From assembly GCA_015232795.1 (NCBI GenBank), contig JADFYX010000186.1, forward strand, positions 1-5,192: DNA of 5,192 nucleotides, read 5' to 3'. Every line of letters begins with the position of its first letter. Positions within the stretch are counted from its first letter, which is position 1. Both the position numbers and the translations under genes were made by a program. This document shows, piece by piece, positions 1 through 5,192 of this stretch. The stretch is from Magnetococcales bacterium. GTDB lineage: Bacteria > Pseudomonadota > Magnetococcia > Magnetococcales > JADFYX01. Below the pieces are notes generated by a model. It was not told where the DNA came from. It was given only the letters and a program-made list of their open reading frames with translations, and did not search any database.

Positions 1-57
1 AATCTAGCAGAAAATGTATCCACAATCCATTTTAAGATGGCTTATTGGTTTTTATGA
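1..57 (+). CDS. Possible 3' end of an upstream gene, cut by the window edge
   Basis: One frame is open from the first base to a TGA at 55-57 and gives 18 residues (NLAENVSTIHFKMAYWFL). The stretch LAENVSTIHF loosely resembles the recognition helix of LuxR/NarL-type helix-turn-helix domains (for example SENTVSTHI), which lie close to the C-terminus, so the end of a response regulator is conceivable. Eighteen residues are far too few to assign a family. The frame may simply be open by chance; another forward frame is also open from the edge until 33. The following bases show no clear terminator hairpin. Confidence 0.18.
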   Translation, partial: NLAENVSTIHFKMAYWFL

Positions 58-124
58 TAAATACGTTACAATGATTATATCTGGGCTACCTTGTACAGCG
101 ATTAATACTGTTTGTTGCATATTG

Positions 125-152
125 TTGACAAAATTATTTGGATAGGAAGAAT
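125..152 (+). promoter_or_regulatory. Candidate sigma70-type promoter for the REC-PAS-DACNV gene
   Basis: A perfect -35 hexamer TTGACA lies at 125-130. It is followed after 16 bases by AAGAAT at 147-152, which matches four of six bases of the -10 consensus. Transcription would start near 160 and leave a 5' leader of roughly 100 A+T-rich bases before the ATG at 264. A weaker alternative is TTGAGA at 213-218 with TATTTA at 237-242 (18-base spacing). In such A+T-rich DNA promoter-like hexamers are common, so only the exact -35 box gives this weight. Confidence 0.4.
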
Positions 153-263
153 ATTATTTGCTTTTTGTAGCAAGTGATATTTAACCTTACAAGTGTAGTG
201 TGAACTTATGTGTTGAGATATTGTGAAAAAATCAAATATTTATATTGAAAGAGATAAAGGCTT

Positions 264-2312
264 ATGATCACTAAAAACATAGCCAGCAAGAAACCGCTTA
301 TCTTTGTGGTGGATGATGATGAAATATTTCAAAATATTCTTGCTGTATTTTTAGAAAAAAGTGGTTATGACATAAAACGTCTTGAAGATGGTAAACAGGC
401 TGTGGAGCAGAGTGAAGAGTTGCTACCTGATTTAATTTTGATGGATGCTGTAATGCCGGGTATAGATGGTTTTACAGCTTGCCATTTAATTAAGCAAAAT
501 AAAAAAACTGCAAAGATACCCATTATCATGGTGACATCTAATGATGATGCGAAATCGGTTGAAAAAGCGTTTGGGGTGGGGGCAGAGGAGTATATTACCA
601 AACCTATTCAATGGTTGGTTTTACGACAACGGATAATTATCTATCTTGAACGCAAAAAGAACCTGCTTGCTTTGCAAGCTAGTGAAGAAAGGTTCCGCTC
701 AATAACAGACTCTACCATTGACGCTATTATCTCTGTTGATGAAAATGGAAAAATAATTTTTTGGAATAAAGCTGCCGAAAATATTTTTGGCTATAGTGTT
801 GCAGAAATTGTTGGCAAACCTGTAACCACAATTATGCCAAAAAATTTAAGAAAAAAACATACTGTGGGTTTTAAACGTTTTTTAATAAGTGGTAAATCAA
901 GGTTTAAGGGTAACAATATTGAACTTGAAGGACTTCGTAATGATGGCAGAAGATTTCCCCTAGAAATTTCTATTTCTTCTTGGGACAACACTGACAAAAG
1001 ATATATCTCTGCTGTTATTCGAGATATTACCGAACGCAGACGTGTAATTAGTACAATAGAAGGAGTTGCTCTATTTGACACACAGATAATTGAGCAAATC
1101 TATTCACTGTGGCAGAGAGTCTGTAGCCGTGATGATTATCAACTCACTTTTCAAAAACTTAAAACTATTTTAGAACTGGTATTTTTGGCAGGCATCCAAA
1201 GTGAAGAAGGTGAATCAATAAGCCTGGCTGTCTCACTTATTAACCCTAATTATTTTCTTAACAAAGGGATACCTAATGATAAAGCTGTGATTAGCTTTGA
1301 AAAAAGACTCCCTTTTAATCTCGACTCTTTGGGAAAGTTAGCCCCAGGTTTTGATCCCCAAACAACTGTTATTGCAGTTAGTAGCAATAAAGAAAACCAT
1401 GAAATTTTGGAAATTTGGGGGGCAATATTTGTCAGTAAACGTGGCAACACCTCCATTGACCCCTACCCTTTTATTCCAGAACATCTGGATGTTATAACAG
1501 TTTCCTCACTAAAACCTGGTTCTTTGACCATATCTTGGGGTGGTCATGTTTTAGCAAACTTCAACTCTGGGCATTTTACTCAGACCTCCAAAGGCTCAGA
1601 CTCTTCATGTATTGTAAGTCAAACCATGCAAAAGATGATTAAGAGCCATGAAGAGTTCAAAAAAGAGGGGACCCCATACTGGCTCATTTATCAAGAGATG
1701 ATGAATCTTTTAGTAGAGGAAGCGACCAAACGGTGCCAAGGAGCGACAATTATTTGGCTTCCAGAAAAACTGATAGACAAAGCAAAAAAATCCTTGATCA
1801 CAAAATACCCTCTATTTCAAGAGGCCAATACCCCACAAAATATTGCCAACCTATGTGCAATGCAAAAAGAAAAAAAGAGAATTAGTAATAGAAAGAAGAA
1901 TGGATTAAACCCAGAAACTGCTGATAAACAGGTGCTTGAAGATACTATAAATGAATGTAAAAAAAGGCTGATAGATCATGTTGATTTCATGAGCCAATTG
2001 ACAAATGTTGATGGTGCTCTGATTATCTCCCATAAATTAAACCCTATCTCTTTTGGCTCTGTTTTAGCAACTCGCCAATGGTCTGGTAAGACCTACTATT
2101 TTCAACCTGGTTTTCCTGAAAGTAGAGAGGAGGTAAATTTGTCTAAATATGGTACTCGTCACACGTCAGCAGTTAATTTTGTTGGTAAACATCCTGGTGT
2201 GATAGCTTTTGTAATTTCGCATGATGGCCCAATCTCCTGTCTACTGAGCAATAAAAAGGAGGAGGTTCTCTGGATTCCAGATTTTCTCAGTTCTCGTTGG
2301 AATATTTATTAA
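264..2312 (+). CDS. Response regulator fusion: REC - PAS - DACNV-type (DisA_N/DAC-like) domain
   Basis: A 682-residue cytoplasmic signalling protein with no signal peptide or membrane helix. Residues 11-128 are a receiver domain with the acidic cluster D17/D18, phospho-acceptor D61 (LMDAVMPGIDG), T91 and K113 (TKP), so all key residues are present. A helical linker (about 120-142) leads to a PAS domain at about 141-258, starting SEERFRSI and ending in the PAC-like IRDITERR. The rest, about 275-670, looks like the DACNV sensor/diadenylate-cyclase-like family. The landmarks are LPFNLDSLGKLAP at 349-361, IWG at 384-386, GATIIWLP at 493-500, DGA at 583-585, GTRHTSA at 630-636 and VISHDGPIS at 650-658. 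DGA and RHR are the signature motifs of DisA_N cyclases; here the second Arg is Thr634. There is no histidine-kinase, HTH or GGDEF/EAL output. The start is the only reasonable ATG before the REC domain. AAAGG at 256-260 lies very close to it (3 bases), and GAG at 251-253 is an alternative ribosome contact. REC and PAS are certain. The DACNV call comes from remembered family motifs and is fairly sure; cyclase activity is unknown. Confidence 0.9.
   Translation: MITKNIASKKPLIFVVDDDEIFQNILAVFLEKSGYDIKRLEDGKQAVEQSEELLPDLILMDAVMPGIDGFTACHLIKQNKKTAKIPIIMVTSNDDAKSVEKAFGVGAEEYITKPIQWLVLRQRIIIYLERKKNLLALQASEERFRSITDSTIDAIISVDENGKIIFWNKAAENIFGYSVAEIVGKPVTTIMPKNLRKKHTVGFKRFLISGKSRFKGNNIELEGLRNDGRRFPLEISISSWDNTDKRYISAVIRDITERRRVISTIEGVALFDTQIIEQIYSLWQRVCSRDDYQLTFQKLKTILELVFLAGIQSEEGESISLAVSLINPNYFLNKGIPNDKAVISFEKRLPFNLDSLGKLAPGFDPQTTVIAVSSNKENHEILEIWGAIFVSKRGNTSIDPYPFIPEHLDVITVSSLKPGSLTISWGGHVLANFNSGHFTQTSKGSDSSCIVSQTMQKMIKSHEEFKKEGTPYWLIYQEMMNLLVEEATKRCQGATIIWLPEKLIDKAKKSLITKYPLFQEANTPQNIANLCAMQKEKKRISNRKKNGLNPETADKQVLEDTINECKKRLIDHVDFMSQLTNVDGALIISHKLNPISFGSVLATRQWSGKTYYFQPGFPESREEVNLSKYGTRHTSAVNFVGKHPGVIAFVISHDGPISCLLSNKKEEVLWIPDFLSSRWNIY
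2256..2265 (+). promoter_or_regulatory. Internal strong Shine-Dalgarno-like sequence near the end of the first gene
   Basis: AAGGAGGAGG lies inside the Lys-Glu-Glu codons about 47 bases before the stop of the REC-PAS-DACNV gene. It is a better match to the anti-Shine-Dalgarno sequence than the sites in front of any of the three genes. No ATG, GTG or TTG follows at normal spacing; only a CTG at 2270-2272 does. It may be an accident of the encoded KKEE residues, or may hold ribosomes near the junction with the next gene. Confidence 0.3.
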
Positions 2313-2404
2313 TGTACAGCGTTCAATTTAAGAATTACAACTCTTACAAAACAGGCGACATAGTTTGTCAGATAATATTTCAGCAAAATCCAATGAAGAG
2401 TTAG
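2312..2404 (+). other. Short ORF overlapping the first stop (TAATG) and the second gene's start
   Basis: The stop TAA at 2310-2312 shares its last A with an ATG at 2312-2314 (TAATG). This opens a 30-codon frame that ends at TAG 2402-2404, inside the sulfotransferase gene and in a different frame. The predicted peptide begins MYSVQFKNYN and has no recognisable domain. It has no good ribosome site at normal distance, so it would depend on re-initiation after the first gene. Ribosomes translating it would run across the TTG start at 2365 and could couple expression of the two genes. It may equally be a chance frame; I do not claim a functional peptide. Confidence 0.2.
2353..2367 (+). promoter_or_regulatory. 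Weak ribosome site deciding the TTG start of the sulfotransferase gene
   Basis: AGG(CG) begins at 2353, with nine bases between AGG and the TTG at 2365-2367. An in-frame stop at 2329-2331 and the lack of any other standard start codon in this interval make TTG the only credible initiation site that keeps all four TPR units. Weak site plus TTG predicts low independent initiation, in line with coupling to the upstream gene. Confidence 0.5.
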
Positions 2405-3825
2405 AAAAAGGCATCTCTCACCAACAATCAGGTCAGCTGGATGAGGCTCTCGCATGTTTTCAACTAAGCCTTAAATATGATCCTAAAAATGTCGTGGCTC
2501 TGTGTAATATTGGGGCAATTTTACTTCTTAGAGGTAAGTTGGATGTTGCCATATCATGTCTTAAATTGGCAATTTCTATAAAACCAGAATATGCTTTTGC
2601 CCACTATATAATGGGCAATGCTTTAACAGAAAAACACCAACCCCAAGCAGCGGTTGCCTCTTACCAAAAAGCCATAGAAGTACAAACAGATTATGCCTCT
2701 GCCTATAATAATATGGGAAATGCTCTGCTATCTCAGGGTGAAATGGTAGCTGCCGCAAAGTGCTACCAAAAAGCTATAGACCATAAAGCCGATTTTAGCA
2801 CCGCCTATTTTAATCTATCTGAAGCTAAAGAATTTACCCATATATCCCAAACTCAAGCGATGACAAACCTTCTTAAAAAAGAGTCTGACACCATGGGTAA
2901 GATTGCCCTTAATTTTGCTTTAGGAAAAGCCATGGCCGATTTAGGGCTGGATTCAGAGGCTTTTGCTTATTATATAACTGGCAATGAGTTGATGAGAACA
3001 ACAATTAATTTTGATTTGGCAAAAACTACGGATGAGTTTAAATCCTATATATCTCAATTTAACAATGAGTTTTTTTTCCAAAGAAAAACAGGTGGATGTT
3101 TAGATAAAACCCCAATTTTTATTCTTGGCATGCCCCGTTCTGGCTCCACCCTTATTGAGCAGATACTGTCCAGCCACCCCAAAGTTTATGGCGGTGGTGA
3201 ACAGCTTTTTTTAAAAGAGGTTCTATTTGAAAATGTCACTGATAATTTAGATAAATTACCCCAAGCCATAGCTGATATGCCCATAAAATCTGCCGAAAAA
3301 CTAGGACAAGCATACATTAGTAAACTATGTGAATTGGCTCCTGAAAGTCAATTTATTACCGATAAAATGCCCAATAATTTTATCTACATTGGCATAATAA
3401 AAACAATACTTCCCAACGCTAAGATTATCCACTCTGTCCGTTCACCCACAGACACATGCCTCTCAATATTTCAAAAAAAATTTTCAGGTGTACATAATTA
3501 TGCATACGATTTAACAGAGTTAGGTGAGTATTATAATCTTTATGCAGACTTAATGGACCATTGGCGAGAAGTGCTACCCAACACAATTTTGGACATTGCT
3601 TATGAAGATTTAACCAAAAACCAGGAATCTCAGAGCAAAAGAATTTTAAATTATTGTAACCTGGAGTGGAACGATAACTGCCTTAATTTTCACCAAACCA
3701 ACCGCAATATTAATACTGCTAGCAATAATCAGGTTCGCAAACCCATGTACAGAAGTTCCGTTGGCCGCTGGCACAGATTTGAAGCACAATTACAACCATT
3801 GATAAAAGCTCTTGATGGTGGCTAA
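2365..3825 (+). CDS. TPR-repeat sulfotransferase family protein
   Basis: A 486-residue protein predicted to transfer a sulfuryl group from PAPS to an unknown acceptor. Four TPR units of 34 residues (about 10-43, 44-77, 78-111, 112-145) form an N-terminal protein-binding superhelix, and a helical linker follows. The sulfotransferase domain runs from about 249 to the end. The 5'-phosphosulfate loop is GMPRSGST at 255-262. The 3'-phosphate-binding segment is HSVRSPTDTCLS at 356-367, with Arg359 and Ser367 eight residues apart as in the family. Glu279 (GGGEQ) sits where tyrosylprotein-type sulfotransferases carry the catalytic Glu. The C-terminal VGRW (around 470) is usual for bacterial TPR-sulfotransferases, so the domain looks complete. 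The start is TTG: an in-frame TAA at 2329-2331 precedes it, there is no ATG, GTG or other TTG between, and the first in-frame ATG lies within TPR3. AGG at 2353-2355 is a weak ribosome site nine bases upstream. No signal peptide is visible, so it is probably cytoplasmic. The 52-base gap to the first gene has no terminator, which suggests co-transcription. The acceptor cannot be predicted. Confidence 0.9.
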   Translation: MSDNISAKSNEELEKGISHQQSGQLDEALACFQLSLKYDPKNVVALCNIGAILLLRGKLDVAISCLKLAISIKPEYAFAHYIMGNALTEKHQPQAAVASYQKAIEVQTDYASAYNNMGNALLSQGEMVAAAKCYQKAIDHKADFSTAYFNLSEAKEFTHISQTQAMTNLLKKESDTMGKIALNFALGKAMADLGLDSEAFAYYITGNELMRTTINFDLAKTTDEFKSYISQFNNEFFFQRKTGGCLDKTPIFILGMPRSGSTLIEQILSSHPKVYGGGEQLFLKEVLFENVTDNLDKLPQAIADMPIKSAEKLGQAYISKLCELAPESQFITDKMPNNFIYIGIIKTILPNAKIIHSVRSPTDTCLSIFQKKFSGVHNYAYDLTELGEYYNLYADLMDHWREVLPNTILDIAYEDLTKNQESQSKRILNYCNLEWNDNCLNFHQTNRNINTASNNQVRKPMYRSSVGRWHRFEAQLQPLIKALDGG

Positions 3826-4988
3826 TTTTCTGCAAACGGATTTTCATCTAAATTAGAATTTTTAGAGTCTTTTTCAGTGTTTAGTAGAGCATCTATAGCT
3901 TGCCTATCTTTTTTGCGGTTGCTTAGAACTTTAACAAGAAAGAGAATTAAAACCAGAGTCAGAAACAGAGCTAAAAAAATAAAAACTTTCTTTTGATTGT
4001 GGTTAATAAAATCTTTCACCTCATCTACTGATTTAGGCAATTGGGAGATGACTAAAATTGAGCTTGGCAACATTTGCTGAGAAATTGGCTCTTCGGTAAT
4101 CTCAACAGCAGGGCTTTCATATGTCTCTTGTGTAACAGGAACATCAGCAGCCTTAATAACAGCAGGGGTTTGCTCCCATTTAGCAACTAACGGCTCGTCA
4201 TCCAACTCATCAGCAAGCTTTTTAGCGGCTTTATCAACTATCGACATCGTATTTATATTGTCATCATCATCGTTGCTGGTATCAGCAACAGGCTTTTTTT
4301 CCTCTAGATCAATAGGATCTTCTGTAATTAATGGTACAGAATTTTGGGTTGGGGCATCAGCAGTTGTCTTGAGATTTAAATCTGCAACAGTTTTTTTGCC
4401 AATGTTAGGCAAAAGGGGGTTAGTTATCTGTTTTAGTTTTGGGTCATCGGCAAGTTTTTCAACAAGCATTTGCAGCTCTTTATTAACGTCAGCTTTTTCA
4501 CTGTTTTTTGGCAGATGCTTTTGCTCTACCTCTTTAACAACTATCTTTTGCTCTATTTCACTATCAATGTCTAGAAACTCTTCTTTTGCTCCAGGTTCCA
4601 TGATGAATACAACTTTTTGCAGCTTACCATATTTGAATTTACCATATATAGACGATCCTGATGGGAAGGTTTTCTCTCCCTCGCCATGTTGTAATCCATT
4701 TTTCCAATAGCCAATGTATTTTGTGCCATCATTCCAAACAAACTTCCCTAACCCGTTAAACTTATCATCTTTAAAAAAACCTTCATAATTTGAACCATCA
4801 GGCCAAGTGAGAGTGCCATTTCCAAGTCGAATGCCTTTTTCAAACTCTCCTCTATAATGGATACCTGTCTTTGATACAGACTCACCATAGCCACTTTTGC
4901 AGTCACCATAAATACAGACTGCATAACTAGTTTTAGCAAAAGAAAAAAATATTAATATCGCAAAAAATATAAATTGAAAAAATTTCAT
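3822..4988 (-). CDS. Membrane-anchored periplasmic MORN-repeat protein
   Basis: A 388-residue envelope protein. Residues 1-23 are a Sec signal peptide (MKFF start, hydrophobic F/I/L core, likely cleavage after SYA). Cys25 and Cys30 (CIYGDCKSGYG) open the mature chain and could form a disulfide. MORN repeats follow at about 45-66, 68-90 and 91-113, with a partial fourth near 114-123; each has the Y-x-G-x-(F/W)-x-x-G pattern and a (P/N)DG or PSG turn. Residues from about 125 to 330 form a low-complexity, mostly acidic linker with a run of Asp at 240-243 and KKTVAD/KKPVAD and ITEDPI/ITEEPI echoes. A hydrophobic helix at about 335-353 is followed by a basic tail (SNRKKDRQ), which puts the short C-terminus in the cytoplasm and the MORN part outside it. 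I chose ATG 4988: AGGA at 4995-4998 lies six bases upstream and the signal peptide starts there. The upstream in-frame ATG at 5024 has no ribosome site and would add 12 residues before the signal. MORN repeats bind lipids or proteins in known cases; the role here is unknown. Its TAG overlaps the sulfotransferase stop, tail to tail. Confidence 0.85.
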   Translation of the reverse strand: MKFFQFIFFAILIFFSFAKTSYAVCIYGDCKSGYGESVSKTGIHYRGEFEKGIRLGNGTLTWPDGSNYEGFFKDDKFNGLGKFVWNDGTKYIGYWKNGLQHGEGEKTFPSGSSIYGKFKYGKLQKVVFIMEPGAKEEFLDIDSEIEQKIVVKEVEQKHLPKNSEKADVNKELQMLVEKLADDPKLKQITNPLLPNIGKKTVADLNLKTTADAPTQNSVPLITEDPIDLEEKKPVADTSNDDDDNINTMSIVDKAAKKLADELDDEPLVAKWEQTPAVIKAADVPVTQETYESPAVEITEEPISQQMLPSSILVISQLPKSVDEVKDFINHNQKKVFIFLALFLTLVLILFLVKVLSNRKKDRQAIDALLNTEKDSKNSNLDENPFAEN

Positions 4989-4994
4989 GGTTTT

Positions 4995-4998
4995 TCCT
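4995..4998 (-). promoter_or_regulatory. Ribosome site deciding the MORN gene start
   Basis: On the minus strand AGGA is followed by six bases (AAAACC) and then the ATG at 4988-4986. No comparable site precedes the alternative in-frame ATG at 5024, so the shorter form with an immediate signal peptide is preferred. Confidence 0.65.
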
Positions 4999-5011
4999 AA
5001 CGAGATAATCC

Positions 5012-5047
5012 TTAGATGCACCATACTATCAGAAAATCAAATGGCAT
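5012..5047 (-). other. Possible 11-codon leader ORF upstream of the MORN gene
   Basis: On the minus strand AAGGAG (plus positions 5058-5063) stands ten bases before an ATG. That ATG opens 11 codons (MPFDFLIVWCI) closed by TAA, 23 bases before the MORN gene start. The ribosome site is stronger than that of the main gene, though the spacing is slightly long. The peptide has no run of one amino acid that would mark a classic attenuator. It could affect translation of the downstream gene or be fortuitous. Confidence 0.25.
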
Positions 5048-5125
5048 GGTATACTAACTCCTTCTTAATTTGCATATTTATTGATAATTTAATCTTAATC
5101 CTAGTTTATTGCCTAATTGCGGACA

Positions 5126-5164
5126 CCGGGCTGAAATTGTAGGAAAAATGCCGGTTTGAAAATG
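5126..5164. repeat. Two imperfect 14-base direct repeats, 25 bases apart
   Basis: CCGGGCTGAAATTG at 5126-5139 and CCGGTTTGAAAATG at 5151-5164 agree at 11 of 14 positions. They lie in a patch richer in G+C than the flanking non-coding DNA, and overlap the weak promoter candidate. They may be a regulator site or the repeated subterminal part of an insertion-sequence end running off the right edge. No coding frame could be supported from about 5048 to 5192 on either strand. Confidence 0.3.
5136..5162 (-). promoter_or_regulatory. Weak candidate promoter for the MORN gene
   Basis: On the minus strand TTTTCA (5157-5162) and TACAAT (5136-5141) lie 15 bases apart. They match four and five of six consensus bases. 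The spacing is short, and other poor matches exist closer to the gene, for example TAGGCA and TAAATT, 18 bases apart, in the A+T-rich stretch between about 5085 and 5117. Start-site data would be needed to choose. Confidence 0.2.
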
Positions 5165-5192
5165 TGCCCTTGTCTTCACTCTTCTATCTTCT

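Noticed and set aside
365..1456. Minus-strand open frames within the first gene (365-601, 791-1081, 1250-1456)
   Set aside because: They are antisense to clear REC, PAS and DACNV-like coding sequence and show no family resemblance.
264..2312. Reading the first gene as a hybrid histidine kinase
   Set aside because: After the PAS domain there is no H-box and none of the N, G1 or G2 boxes of a HATPase domain. The C-terminal part carries DGA and GTRH motifs instead.
92..2321. The 9-mer TGTACAGCG at 92-100 and again at 2313-2321
   Set aside because: A 9-base repeat in 5 kb is easily due to chance, and the flanking bases do not extend the match.
2576..2758. 60-codon minus-strand open frame within the TPR region
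   Set aside because: It is a shadow of the TPR repeats, and the plus-strand reading is unambiguous.
4260..4271. Short TCA/GAT triplet run as a contingency repeat
   Set aside because: It has only about four units, in frame, encoding Asp240-243 in a disordered linker; length change would not shift the frame.
4258..4710. 150-codon open frame on the plus strand opposite the MORN gene
   Set aside because: It is rich in Ser, Phe and Cys, as expected for the antisense of Lys/Glu/Asp-rich codons. It has no domain and lies wholly within a well-supported gene.
4748..4939. Second minus-strand frame of 63 codons within the MORN gene
   Set aside because: It overlaps the MORN repeats in another frame; the repeat pattern belongs to the longer frame.
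4986..5024. ATG at 5024 as the start of the MORN gene
   Set aside because: It has no ribosome site, and it would put 12 residues in front of a textbook signal peptide. The ATG at 4988 has AGGA at good spacing.

Overview
The window is visibly A+T-rich. Its gene content suggests a Gram-negative bacterium, most likely a low-GC member of the Pseudomonadota: a REC-PAS signalling protein, a TPR-sulfotransferase, and a MORN-repeat protein with a Sec signal peptide. I cannot name the genus. Coding density is high, with three complete genes and only short non-coding gaps (1-263, 2313-2364 and about 5000-5192). I see no RNA gene, CRISPR array, complete mobile element or convincing factor-independent terminator.

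Layout. Positions 1-263 hold a possible 3' end of an upstream gene (to 57) and a leader with a consensus -35 box. The first gene (264-2312, +) encodes a 682-residue protein. Its order is a phosphorylatable receiver domain, a PAS domain, and a long C-terminal module. I read that module as a DisA_N/DAC-superfamily 'DACNV' type domain, i.e. related to c-di-AMP cyclases, with a DGA motif and a GTRH motif. The second gene (2365-3825, +) follows after 52 bases. It starts at TTG and encodes four TPR units fused to a PAPS-dependent-type sulfotransferase. The third gene (3822-4988, -) converges on it, and the two stop codons overlap by three bases (CTAA). It encodes an envelope protein made of a signal peptide, N-terminal MORN repeats, a long acidic linker, one C-terminal membrane helix and a basic cytoplasmic tail. 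Upstream of it, on the minus strand, lie a possible 11-codon leader ORF, a weak promoter candidate and a pair of imperfect 14-base direct repeats that might mark the end of an insertion sequence.

How the genes may work together. The first two are probably one transcription unit. In that reading, a partner kinase (not in this window) and a PAS-sensed cue control a nucleotide-binding or nucleotide-making domain, and the co-transcribed gene makes a sulfotransferase whose TPRs probably choose its partner. The functional link is inference from position. The MORN gene is transcribed separately and need not belong to the same system. The most noteworthy item is the REC-PAS-DACNV fusion, which has no kinase, DNA-binding or GGDEF/EAL output.
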